DNA of 64,000 nucleotides from CAYNFR01 sp964396595. GTDB taxonomy: Bacteria > Bacteroidota > Bacteroidia > Chitinophagales > Saprospiraceae. Positions 54,473-62,787 of the stretch are shown here, piece by piece (positions within the stretch are counted from its first letter, which is position 1; every line of letters begins with the position of its first letter). The position numbers and the translations under genes are program-made. The stretch spans positions 62,001 through 126,000 of the forward strand of contig CAYNFR010000002.1 in assembly GCA_964396595.1 (NCBI GenBank). The letters run 5' to 3'. The notes below the pieces were generated by a model. It saw only the letters and a program-made list of their open reading frames with translations, was not told the DNA's origin and searched no databases.

Positions 54473-55489
54473 TTAAGGCGCTGATGCGCGAATAAGTAAT
54501 GCTGACTTGAGCGTCTTTTTACGTTTAACATCAGGGTTTTCAATCTGTTGAACTAAAAAATCCATCGCTGTCTTGCCAATCTCTATACCATCTTGATTTA
54601 CAGTGGCTAGTTGAGGCCATAAAAAACTTGATAACTCAGCATTGCTAAAACCTATTACCGCTAGATCATCAGGAATACGCAAGTCATGCTCATAAGCATA
54701 TGCATAGACACCTGCAGCTAGATGATCCGTTATAGTAAAAAATGCATCCGGTGGCAGTGTATTGTGTTCATAAATAGATTTTGTCATGTCGTAAGCCTCT
54801 TCTTTAGTCGTGATAGGACAATGCCTGATAATGGAGTCATCGACTGCAATATTCCAATCTGCCAAAGCGGCGGCATATCCTTTATACCTCTCAAGGCTTA
54901 TGGAACATTCTTCTGGGCCTCTTAACAAGCCAATTCTGCGTCTACCTGACGTCAATAAATGCTTGACGGCCTGATAAGCACCATCATATCCATCATGATT
55001 TACGCAACTTCCCTCAAAGCCCTCAAAACTCCGATCGATAAGTACAATCGGAATCCGTCTATCTTGTAGTATCAAGGCATTAAGACGCGAATCTTTATTG
55101 CGACTGGGTATAAAAATGACACCTGAAACATAATGATCGGTAAATTGATTAATCAATTCAGCCTCTTTTTTAACATCATGATTGCTTTCACCGATTAAGG
55201 TGAGGTATTGATTGCTATGTGACGAGACAATAGCTCCTTTGACTATTGTAGAGAAGTAATAGTGATCCACTGTAGGCACGATCAATCCGATAAGATTCGT
55301 GGCAATTTTTTTTCTCAAACTAATGGCTACACTGTTAGGCTTATAGTTGAGCATCTTCGCAACATCAAGTACCTTCTGGCGCATCTCTGGGCTTATATCT
55401 TCTTTAAAATTAAGTGCGCGCGAGACGGTGGTAGTGGAGACATTGAGATAATTGGCAATGTCTTTTAAGGTGGCTCTATTACTTGTCAT
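54473..55489 (-). CDS. LacI-family transcriptional regulator
   Basis: 338 residues. N-terminal HTH TLKDIANYLNVSTTTVSRALN with the hinge PNSVAISLRKK, then a periplasmic-binding-protein-like effector domain (SCVNHDGYDGAYQAVKHLL, GFSNAELSSFLWPQLATVNQ). Its promoter region has a TAAACGTTTA palindrome (55509-55518) of LacI-operator type. No sugar-utilisation genes are next to it, so the regulated genes lie elsewhere. xylA, 22 kb away, has no such palindrome that I could see. Confidence 0.92.
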   Translation of the reverse strand: MTSNRATLKDIANYLNVSTTTVSRALNFKEDISPEMRQKVLDVAKMLNYKPNSVAISLRKKIATNLIGLIVPTVDHYYFSTIVKGAIVSSHSNQYLTLIGESNHDVKKEAELINQFTDHYVSGVIFIPSRNKDSRLNALILQDRRIPIVLIDRSFEGFEGSCVNHDGYDGAYQAVKHLLTSGRRRIGLLRGPEECSISLERYKGYAAALADWNIAVDDSIIRHCPITTKEEAYDMTKSIYEHNTLPPDAFFTITDHLAAGVYAYAYEHDLRIPDDLAVIGFSNAELSSFLWPQLATVNQDGIEIGKTAMDFLVQQIENPDVKRKKTLKSALLIRASAP

Positions 55490-55508
55490 CGCAGATAAAA
55501 TATTAACT

Positions 55509-55518
55509 TAAACGTTTA
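55509..55518. promoter_or_regulatory. LacI-family operator-like palindrome
   Basis: TAAACGTTTA, a 10-bp perfect palindrome with the central CG typical of LacI operators, 19 bases upstream of the LacI-family start codon. Probable autoregulation. Confidence 0.5.
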
Positions 55519-55631
55519 CGAATAAAATAGCGAATATACATAAGTGTTTCATTTCTTATCTTGGTTAAAGTTTTTCATAAAGCGTGAATTGATTTTCAAT
55601 TCATAAGATTAGTGATAAAGGATAGGTTTTC

Positions 55632-55658
55632 AAAAAGGGTTCAACTGAACCCTTTTTT
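55632..55658. terminator. Intrinsic terminator-like hairpin
   Basis: Perfect 12-bp stem (55632-55643 with 55646-55657), two-base centre, with a T6 run on the plus strand and A5 on the other side. It could act in either direction; the nearest gene ending toward it is the doubtful minus-strand ORF at 55921-56196. Confidence 0.65.
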
Positions 55659-55920
55659 CTATGGCGGAAGGTACAAAGCATAAGGTCAAGCCATGGATAC
55701 AATGGTCTAAACGAGATGTTCAATCTACATCCTTTTCTTAAGATGATGTGATCAAGAGTATCCCTATATAACTTCTAAGGGTAAGCGTTTTTATGGCCCG
55801 CTGACTTCGCTGATGTCCGTAGATTCATTTCTATGATAATTTACAAGTACTATACAAGGAGCTAACTGTCTATACATGCATGAGTTCAATAAAAAATGGG
55901 TTACTTCTTTATCAGGCACC

Positions 55921-56196
55921 TTACTTTTTATGTGGTACTTCGAGTCTTCTTGGCGTTTTTTGTAACATGGATTTTCCACGTAGTGCTATATCGAAATATA
56001 ATCTGACGGGAGAACGCGGATCTATTAGTCCTTTTGAGGAATAGCCATAGGGATCATATGTGCTAGGTTTGCGATTATCGGTGTCAGTCTGACCATCAAA
56101 ATAGTATTCTGCATTAGGAAACAACCATAGAGCCGATCTTAAGTCGAGTAAGTGATCCGTTACAGGATCTAAATAAAAAGGGTATTTTTTAGACAC
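55921..56196 (-). CDS. Doubtful 91-residue ORF
   Basis: Not recognised. The peptide starts MSKKYPFYLDPVTDHLLDL and has Tyr/Asp-rich and basic segments, no signal peptide and no membrane helix. A terminator-like hairpin lies about 260 bp beyond its end. It may be a real small gene or a fragment; codon use was not judged. Confidence 0.3.
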   Translation of the reverse strand: MSKKYPFYLDPVTDHLLDLRSALWLFPNAEYYFDGQTDTDNRKPSTYDPYGYSSKGLIDPRSPVRLYFDIALRGKSMLQKTPRRLEVPHKK

Positions 56197-56450
56197 ACTC
56201 TTCTAGTACTACATATATATCAGATATAATAACAATTGTTTACAATTGAAAATCAATTACTTACGCATACTAGTATGTGCCCAAGTATAAAGTTCTCCGA
56301 AAGGCATACTTATATTAGAGTAATGAACGTATTATCAAAAAATGCTATGGCATCGTTTGTGCCAATTGATAATAGCCGTTCAGTATTTCGATAATGAAGT
56401 TATACGAGAATACGAATGGAATAAGAAATACCATTTACATAAAAAACTAA
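56197..56450. other. Intergenic stretch with 12-bp palindrome
   Basis: Between the divergent doubtful ORF and the 44-residue membrane protein gene. It holds a perfect palindrome CATACTAGTATG (56266-56277), 70 bp from the left ORF start, and repeated ACAATTG words. A regulatory site is possible; nothing else was seen. Confidence 0.35.
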
Positions 56451-56585
56451 ATGGATTTAACCAATACTCAACTACACTTTATGATTGAACGTGACTCAAC
56501 CAACACTTTTAAGGATGCTCGTTTTTGGTTTGCTTTACTATTTTTCGGGGCATTACTTAGTTTTTTAACCATCACTTACCCATAG
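56451..56585 (+). CDS. 44-residue single-helix membrane protein
   Basis: Starts MDLTNTQLHFMIERDSTN and has one hydrophobic helix (FWFALLFFGALLSFLTIT) before a short end, TYP. Followed at once by two hairpins, the second a strong terminator, which supports a real transcription unit. Not recognised as a named family. No TAnnTTTG box was found upstream. Confidence 0.45.
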   Translation: MDLTNTQLHFMIERDSTNTFKDARFWFALLFFGALLSFLTITYP

Positions 56586-56603
56586 TGTCCACCGGGCACT
56601 ATG
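56581..56603 (+). repeat. Small hairpin over the stop codon
   Basis: CATAGTG (56581-56587) pairs with CACTATG (56597-56603); the TAG stop of the 44-residue gene lies within the left arm. Confidence 0.4.
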
Positions 56604-56922
56604 ATGCGAGAGGTATCAGATCAGAAACATGGTCTGATGCCTTTTTTTATATTTCTCGGACTTATTTCGCGGCGATAGGATAATTGTCTTCACCGTATTA
56701 GGGCATGTGCTATGCATGTTTAGGGTTTATGGTTTTAAGTAGGTAATTAAATGATCTTGATAGGTTGACATGTCGGCTAAATTTTATACCCACCAAGTGC
56801 TCAATGGTTTTTACAGAGCTCACAAATACTTTTATGCACATGTTAAAATCGCTACTTTTCTTTACTATTTAAAGGATTATCATATAATTTTACAGAATCA
56901 CTTAAATCAAACCATAATAAAT
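56586..56922. other. Gap before the beta-helix gene
   Basis: Contains the two hairpins above. An open frame from 56770 to 56922 continues in phase into the beta-helix gene but has no signal-peptide character and is taken as untranslated leader. No clear -7 box. Confidence 0.4.
56611..56648 (+). terminator. Intrinsic terminator of the 44-residue membrane protein gene
   Basis: Twelve base pairs including two G-U pairs (56611-56622 with 56631-56642), eight-base loop, T7 run on the plus strand. Confidence 0.75.
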
Positions 56923-57700
56923 ATGAAACTTTCAGCTTTCATCTTCCTCTTACTTATTTCAAACAGCCTCTCCGGCCAGATAAGTTTTACTGTCACTAAT
57001 AGCAATGCGAGCGGCGCAGGATCACTTAGATGGGCGGTTGATGAGGTCGCAGCAACTTCTGGGTCATCTTTTATTATTGAGATTGATCCGGGCATTTCGA
57101 TGATCGAGGTAGGTGGAGAGAGTGCTTTTTTTTTACACTATCAGTAAGGATGTCGTGATCAATGGACATGGTGTTATATTAAAATCTAATGGCCCTGGTG
57201 CCATTTTCCAACTCGGAAGAAACGCTACTTTAAATGATATCACTTTTAGAGATGCAGCTAATGTGCATCCTGGACTTGGCGCCTTATTCGCTAGTGCTTT
57301 TAATAATAATCTGATCACTTTAAATAATTGTCATTTTATCAACAATAGTAATCTGGCACTTCACTCTCAAGGTAGTGGAGCGGCTATACAACATAGTAGG
57401 GGAAGATTACATCTGAATAACTGCAGTTTTATCAATAACCTGAGCAGTGGAATAAGTTCAGCCATATCGTCCATAGTTGAACCATCTGCTCAGCCGACAG
57501 CTGAACTGCATATATCCCAATGTACCTTTAGCGGCAATTCAGGTCCTTATGCCATTTTGACTTCTGGTGATGTAAGGGTACGTCTTTTATCGCCCATTCA
57601 GCAGGATATTTTTATCCAACCCAGCTCTGAAGGAGTCGAATTCGCGCATTTATTTGAAGCTACAGTAGGAAGCAGCTTTGGGATATTTGGCTTTTTTTGA
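56923..57700 (+). pseudogene. Secreted right-handed beta-helix protein, frameshifted in a T9 tract
   Basis: Begins with a signal peptide (MKLSAFIFLLLISNSLSGQ), then ISFTVTNSNASGAGSLRWAV, the start typical of CSLREA/choice-of-anchor Q-like surface proteins. The frame stops at about 57145. A second frame overlaps it and continues with VVINGHGVILKS, NDITFRDA and NNCHFINN-type helix rungs to 57700. Removing one T from the run at 57126-57134 would join the two parts as AFFYTISKDVV. Even joined it would be short (about 258 residues) and lacks a sorting domain. It could be a pseudogene, a sequencing error, or a slippage-controlled gene. Confidence 0.65.
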
Positions 57701-58411
57701 TTAACTGTTTTTATACTTCCGATACACGTACTGCGCCCGTATGAGAGCGGTGGTGTACCCGATATCACCTTCTAAGAAACCCAGTCTTAAAAGGTAACTA
57801 TACACAAAATGAAAAAGAGGAGAAATGTATCTTTTGATGATGTCAGGACGATGAGCCAGATCAGCATAATGTCTATATTTTCTTTTCATCTCGTGTATGT
57901 TCCGGTAAGCATAATGATGAATTAAACCCGCGAGTTTTATCTTTTTTACCCGCTTAGAGAAGACGAGTTGTTCATGGACTGGGCGGTTATTCCATTGGCC
58001 TACTGTTTTGTTATACAGTCTTGTCTTGTATGATGGAGACAGTTCTCCGTACCTGACGGCTCGATCAGATAAATAATTACGTCTTTTAAAAGCGTAAACA
58101 ACACTATCGGACAATTCGGTTGTTGTGATTGATCGGATAAGATCTTCATCAATCACTTCATCACTGTCAATACTAAATATCCAATCATACTGAGCCATCT
58201 CAGCTCCATAATTGCGCGCATCTCCATAAGAAGTCCAGGATTTTATTAAAACACGCGTACCAAAAAATTGGGCGACAGCCCTAGTCGTATCGGTACTGTG
58301 AGCATCGACTACGACTAAATCATCAGACAAGTTTCTTATGGACTCAAGACATTTCGCGAGTGTGCGCTCTGCGTTTTTAGTGATGATTACGACAGAGATC
58401 TTTGAATTCAT
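57701..58411 (-). CDS. Family 2 glycosyltransferase (LPS core-like)
   Basis: 236 residues from ATG 58411, which overlaps the cysQ stop as ATGA; a start at 58429 is open but less likely. GT-A fold: SVVIITKNAERTL at the N-terminus, VVVDAHSTDTT, and the metal-binding FSIDSDEVI. The C-terminal half (YRHYADLAH, LFHFVYSYLLRLGF) resembles WaaE/KdtX-type transferases acting on lipopolysaccharide cores. The gene ends against the beta-helix gene with no gap. Confidence 0.88.
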   Translation of the reverse strand: MNSKISVVIITKNAERTLAKCLESIRNLSDDLVVVDAHSTDTTRAVAQFFGTRVLIKSWTSYGDARNYGAEMAQYDWIFSIDSDEVIDEDLIRSITTTELSDSVVYAFKRRNYLSDRAVRYGELSPSYKTRLYNKTVGQWNNRPVHEQLVFSKRVKKIKLAGLIHHYAYRNIHEMKRKYRHYADLAHRPDIIKRYISPLFHFVYSYLLRLGFLEGDIGYTTALIRAQYVYRKYKNS

Positions 58412-59190
58412 TGTCTCTGTCTTGCACAAGCGACAAAGCTTGGGTTGAGTAGAGATGGTTTATTGTACATAAGTGGTTCTGAAGTGCCGATTATAGAAAT
58501 ATTTCCACCTGATTCGGACAGGATGATATGCGCGGCAGCAGTATCCCACTCCATTGTAGGGCCGATTCTAGGGTAGATATCTGCTTGGCCTGTGGCCAGA
58601 AGAATGAATTTGAGCGAACTACCTGTAGATACTATTGTCGGCTCGTCATAATCAGATAAAAGGGCAGTTGTCTCTGCATTCATATGCGAACGCGAAGCCA
58701 CTACTCTTAATCTCTTATCAGTAGGGTTGAAATTCCCCGCGCTGAGTTGTCTCGATGATCCACCGCTTAATTCATAAGCTCCGGTATCTTTTGAGGCGTA
58801 ATACATTTTGCCGCTGACAGGCACATACACTACCCCGAGTATGGGACTGCCGGCCTCTATCAGTGCGATATTGACAGTAAACTCTCCATTGCGCTTGATG
58901 AATTCTTTTGTACCATCTAGTGGATCGACCATCCAGCATCGATGGAAATCTTTACGATCTTCATAAGGGATTTCTTTGTTTTCTTCTGATATGATGGGGT
59001 AAAGTGGATGGATCGCGCTTAACTCGGCAATGATCAGATCATTAGCGGCACGATCTGCAAGTGTGAGAGGCGACTTATCGGCTTTTGACTCTATGCCAAT
59101 ATCTTCTGATCCCAGATAGATTTTCATTATTTCTTCGCCGGCGCGGCGTGCAATTTCACATACTCGGTGTACCAGCTCAGTCATGCTCAT
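58408..59190 (-). CDS. cysQ: 3'(2'),5'-bisphosphate nucleotidase CysQ
   Basis: Inositol-monophosphatase-fold enzyme of 260 residues that hydrolyses PAP to AMP, relieving inhibition by this product of sulfur assimilation. Metal-binding motifs are ADKSPLTLAD, VDPLDGTKEFI and EWDTAAAHIIL. Start at 59190; ATG 59184 (MTELVH) is possible. Divergent from galE with face-to-face -7 boxes. Related in function to the sulfur operon at the left end of the window. Confidence 0.92.
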   Translation of the reverse strand: MSMTELVHRVCEIARRAGEEIMKIYLGSEDIGIESKADKSPLTLADRAANDLIIAELSAIHPLYPIISEENKEIPYEDRKDFHRCWMVDPLDGTKEFIKRNGEFTVNIALIEAGSPILGVVYVPVSGKMYYASKDTGAYELSGGSSRQLSAGNFNPTDKRLRVVASRSHMNAETTALLSDYDEPTIVSTGSSLKFILLATGQADIYPRIGPTMEWDTAAAHIILSESGGNISIIGTSEPLMYNKPSLLNPSFVACARQRQ

Positions 59191-59199
59191 TAATTAAGA

Positions 59200-59207
59200 T
59201 ACTTTTG
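59200..59207 (+). promoter_or_regulatory. -7 box of galE
   Basis: TACTTTTG followed by C, 21 bases before the galE ATG at 59229. Confidence 0.55.
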
Positions 59208-59209
59208 CA

Positions 59210-59217
59210 CAAAGTTA
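59210..59217 (-). promoter_or_regulatory. -7 box of cysQ
   Basis: TAACTTTG on the minus strand, 19 bases before the cysQ start; only two bases separate it from the galE box on the other strand. Confidence 0.55.
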
Positions 59218-59228
59218 ATGAATCAGAC

Positions 59229-60245
59229 ATGGCAAAAGTATTGATAGCAGGCGGAGCTGGATACATAGGTAGTCATACTGCATTAAGCCTCATCGGACAA
59301 AATCACGAACTTATCATCGTTGATAATTTTGTAAATTCATATTCGGATGCGATTAATGCAGTGGAAGTCTTAAGTGGAAAAAAGCTTATTGTTCACAATC
59401 TTGATCTGTGCGATTATGATCAACTTTTTTATCAGATAGGCACTTACAGCGATATAGACGCGATAATACATTTTGCAGCGTTGAAAGCTGTAGGTGAGTC
59501 CACAGAAAAACCGCTATTGTATCATCAGAACAATACGGTGAGCTTGCTCAATCTATTGAGATTAGCCGAGGTGTTGGGTATTCAGAATTTTATTTACTCC
59601 AGTTCATGCACCGTGTACGGGCAAGCGAGCACACTGCCGGTCACTGAAGACAGCGATATCAAAGAAGCAGAATCCCCTTATGGACGCACTAAACAGATCG
59701 GGGAGATGATATTGCAGGACATGGCTCTACATACTAAGCTTCAGGTGGTAAGCTTGCGCTATTTTAACCCGGCGGGTGCGCATCCTTCAGGTTTACTGGG
59801 AGAGGCGCCCAGGGTTCAGGCACTTAATCTCGTGCCGGTTATCACGGAGACAGCCATCGGCAAGAGAGTCGAGTGTGTGGTATTTGGAGATGATTATGAT
59901 ACGCGCGATGGGAGTTGTGTGCGGGATTATATACATGTGATGGACTTGGCGGAGGCGCACACAAGGGCGTTGGCGTTTTTATTAGAACAGCGACAAGGGT
60001 CGTCATATGAAGTCTTTAATCTTGGTATCGGCGAAGGTGTAACAGTACTGGAAGCGATCAGGGCATTCGAAAAAGTTTCTGGCCAAAAGCTGAACTATCG
60101 AATAGGATCGCGCAGACCCGGGGATGTAGTAAAGGTGTATGCGGATCTTAAGAAGGCGAAAAAATTATTGGGCTGGACGCCCAAGTATACTATCGAAGAA
60201 ATCATGAATACGGCATGGTTGTGGGAGAAACAACGCAGTTTTTAA
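59229..60245 (+). CDS. galE: UDP-glucose 4-epimerase
   Basis: 338 residues from ATG 59229 (MAKVLIAGG). NAD loop GGAGYIGSH, catalytic Ser/Tyr/Lys in YSSSCTVYG and YGRTK, and the UDP-sugar block RYFNPAGAHPSG. The frame is open to 59085, inside cysQ, but the TAnnTTTG box at 59200-59207 makes 59229 the start. Supplies UDP-galactose for polysaccharide or LPS, in line with the nearby glycosyltransferase. The GHMP kinase gene follows 5 bp later. Confidence 0.95.
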   Translation: MAKVLIAGGAGYIGSHTALSLIGQNHELIIVDNFVNSYSDAINAVEVLSGKKLIVHNLDLCDYDQLFYQIGTYSDIDAIIHFAALKAVGESTEKPLLYHQNNTVSLLNLLRLAEVLGIQNFIYSSSCTVYGQASTLPVTEDSDIKEAESPYGRTKQIGEMILQDMALHTKLQVVSLRYFNPAGAHPSGLLGEAPRVQALNLVPVITETAIGKRVECVVFGDDYDTRDGSCVRDYIHVMDLAEAHTRALAFLLEQRQGSSYEVFNLGIGEGVTVLEAIRAFEKVSGQKLNYRIGSRRPGDVVKVYADLKKAKKLLGWTPKYTIEEIMNTAWLWEKQRSF

Positions 60246-60250
60246 GAGTA

Positions 60251-61048
60251 ATGACATCGAAGCGCTATCATGCCAAGCTTCTGCTATTGGGGGAATATAC
60301 AGTGATGCTCGGAGGGGATGCGCTTGCTGTACCGTTGAGCGATTATTATGGTAACTGGGTAAACCAAGAAGGGGAAGGTCTACACGGGCTCGCTGAATTT
60401 GTACAATATCTTGCGACTGAATGTGCCGACATTCTCGATTTGGCTTTGATACAGGAGCTTAGCTCCCAATATAAATTTACCGTCAATATTCCTATCGGAT
60501 ATGGATTGGGTAGTAGCGGCGCATTGGTTGCCGGAATTTATGATGTTGCAGCTCGACATAGAACGAATGATCCCGCTGAATTGATGGAACATCTAGGAAG
60601 GATAGAATCTTTTTTTCATGGCAAAAGTTCGGGATTTGACCCCTTAGTGAGCTACTTAAATAGCGGAATACTTAAACAGGATAGCACGATAAATTCTTGG
60701 GACCAATCCAATAACGAACTAGTGAACAACTTTTCACTTGCTGATTCCGGCAGAGAAAGAAAGGGAAAAGGCACACTTATACCGGCTTTCTTAAAATGGG
60801 CAGAAGAGAATCCTGAAGCGGTCGAATTGCTTAAAAATTATCAGAATCAAGCTATTGGGGCATTACTCCACAATGATGAACAGATATTAGTTGAATCTCT
60901 CAAGTTTATCAGTGATCTTCAATGGACATACTTGCAAGATTGGATCACTCCGAGCATAAAATCACAATGGTGGTCATCTGATGAAGACATCTTCAAGATA
61001 TGCGGCGCTGGGGGTGGAGGCTATTACCTTAAATATTCGACCAAATAG
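60251..61048 (+). CDS. GHMP kinase, mevalonate-kinase-like
   Basis: 265 residues from ATG 60251, 5 bp after the galE stop; an upstream ATG at 60215 lies inside galE. The N-terminal KLLLLGEYTVMLGGDALAVPL and ATP loop GYGLGSSGALVAG are GHMP hallmarks, and FFHGKSSGFDPLVSYL matches the mevalonate kinase-like group. Mevalonate-pathway partners are not adjacent. With galE upstream, a sugar kinase role is also possible; the family match favours mevalonate. Confidence 0.8.
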   Translation: MTSKRYHAKLLLLGEYTVMLGGDALAVPLSDYYGNWVNQEGEGLHGLAEFVQYLATECADILDLALIQELSSQYKFTVNIPIGYGLGSSGALVAGIYDVAARHRTNDPAELMEHLGRIESFFHGKSSGFDPLVSYLNSGILKQDSTINSWDQSNNELVNNFSLADSGRERKGKGTLIPAFLKWAEENPEAVELLKNYQNQAIGALLHNDEQILVESLKFISDLQWTYLQDWITPSIKSQWWSSDEDIFKICGAGGGGYYLKYSTK

Positions 61049-61164
61049 AATAAGAAACTTCTGTGTACATCACACAAAGTACTTCAAGACCATTGGCCAC
61101 GATCTGTGATTAAAATGTATAAAAACTTGAACACAACATATTATCTTGCAGCGACATACGTAAT

Positions 61165-62670
61165 GTGTTGAAAAAGAGAATTGTTATTGCTCTGTTATGT
61201 AATATGATGGTGTCAGCTATCACAGTAGCGCGACCTTATTACCATCTAGGATCAGCACAAAAGGAAGTATATGAACAGATTCTCTTGCTAAAGCTAAATA
61301 AGGCTCAAGAGCTGCTGGACAAGCTCAAAGAGGATGAATCAGAAAACATGAGCGTCTATCATCTCGAAAACTATATCGATTTTTTCAAGGTGTTCATATC
61401 CGAGACAAGGGAAGACCTAGAAAAGTTCCGAACGGCGAAAGATTACAGATTAAATAAGCTTGATGCGATAGCCTCATCCCCGTACAAGCTCTATGCTAAA
61501 GCAGAGATCCAACTTCAATGGGCACTTGCGAGAGCCAAATTTGGTGAAGAGATGAAAGCGGCATGGGATATCAATAAGGCCTATATCTGGTTATCCAAGA
61601 ATCAAAAAAGCTATCCTTACTTTGAATTAAACAAGAAGAACCTTTCCATGATTCATGCCTTGGTAGGGAGTATTTCCGGTATTAAGAAGACCTTGATTAA
61701 AGTATTTACATCATTAGATGGTTCTGTGTCACAAGGAATAACTGAAATCAAGGAGTTATATCAATCGGATCTTGACCAATCGACATTTTTTAGTCCCGAG
61801 ATCATATCCATCAGAGCATTAACTGCTTTACATATCGAGTCCTCGGCAGAGAGTGCTTATGGCATTATCAAGGATAAGCGATTAGATAAGATTGAAAGTA
61901 GTCCATTAATTGCATTCTTGAGGGGTAGCATTGCCAAGCACAGTGGGAATAGCTCTGCTGCAATAAAACATCTTGATAGACCATATAGTGAGGAGCAATT
62001 GCATCTGGCTTATAATGATTTAATACTAGGCAATTTGTTGCTGAGCAGACTAGATGACAGAGCGCTTGTTTATCTTACACGATTTGTTGACCACCATCGG
62101 GGTCGTCATTATCTTAAGGAAGCGTATCAAAAAATCGCCTGGTATCATTTAGTGTTTCGAAAAGATTACAGCGCATATAAACTTTCCATATCTAAGTGTT
62201 TAATGGTCGGGTGCGCTGAGCTCGGAGAAGATGAGGAAGCACAGAAGGAAGCGCTTTCTGCGCGCATTCCGAATGATCAATTGCTCAAGAGTCGCCTACT
62301 CTATGATGGCGGAAGTTACCGAGAGTCGCTTACAATCCTTAACAATATGGACACGGACGAGCTTTCTGTTACCGAAATAAGTGAATGGCATTATCGGATG
62401 GGTCGAGTGCAGCAGGCTCTTAAAAACGATCAGGCAGCTTTGGCGGAGTTTCTAATCGTCCTCAACACGAAAGGTTCAGACGGTTTATATATGAGGTGTA
62501 ATGCAGCTCTACAGTCAGGTATAATCTTGTTCAGTCAAGAAAGACTTGTAGATGCCGAACGCATGTTTCAATTAGCCTTGACAATAAAGCCGGAAATTCA
62601 CGGCAAGAGTCTACAGCAAAAATCATTAATGTGGATTCAGAAAATCTCTGAAACCACTACACGCGGATGA
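61165..62670 (+). CDS. Secreted TPR-like repeat protein
   Basis: 501 residues. Start GTG 61165 (TTG 61168 alternative), signal peptide to about ITVARP. The rest is all-helical, with TPR-like pairs near LKLNKAQELLDKL, RGSIAKHSGNSSAAIKHL, YRMGRVQQALKNDQAALAEF and FSQERLVDAERMFQLAL. Helical-repeat proteins of this kind are frequent in Bacteroidota envelopes. Function unknown. Confidence 0.8.
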   Translation: MLKKRIVIALLCNMMVSAITVARPYYHLGSAQKEVYEQILLLKLNKAQELLDKLKEDESENMSVYHLENYIDFFKVFISETREDLEKFRTAKDYRLNKLDAIASSPYKLYAKAEIQLQWALARAKFGEEMKAAWDINKAYIWLSKNQKSYPYFELNKKNLSMIHALVGSISGIKKTLIKVFTSLDGSVSQGITEIKELYQSDLDQSTFFSPEIISIRALTALHIESSAESAYGIIKDKRLDKIESSPLIAFLRGSIAKHSGNSSAAIKHLDRPYSEEQLHLAYNDLILGNLLLSRLDDRALVYLTRFVDHHRGRHYLKEAYQKIAWYHLVFRKDYSAYKLSISKCLMVGCAELGEDEEAQKEALSARIPNDQLLKSRLLYDGGSYRESLTILNNMDTDELSVTEISEWHYRMGRVQQALKNDQAALAEFLIVLNTKGSDGLYMRCNAALQSGIILFSQERLVDAERMFQLALTIKPEIHGKSLQQKSLMWIQKISETTTRG

Positions 62671-62762
62671 ATATACATCCCGTGAATTGATTTAGACTCG
62701 ATAACAAGCATAGTATCCATTATTGGATAGAGTCAATTAAGGTGCTTGTTTCTGATAGTTCA

Positions 62763-62770
62763 TACATTTG
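62763..62770 (+). promoter_or_regulatory. -7 box of lgt
   Basis: TACATTTG followed by C, exact TAnnTTTG match, 17 bases before the ATG at 62788. Confidence 0.6.
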
Positions 62771-62787
62771 CCCTAAATTTGAGCATT

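Larger units (their letters stand above)
55490..55920. other. 431-bp sparse intergenic stretch
   Basis: Holds the LacI operator-like palindrome, then an AT-rich gap, a terminator hairpin at 55632-55658 and unassigned sequence up to 55920. Short frames there have no support. Confidence 0.5.

Noticed and set aside
55791..55979. 62-codon minus-strand frame overlapping the 91-residue ORF
   Set aside because: No supporting signal, and it overlaps another equally weak frame; neither can support the other.
59085..59228. N-terminal extension of galE
   Set aside because: It overlaps cysQ and the galE -7 box; the family begins at the NAD loop encoded from 59229.
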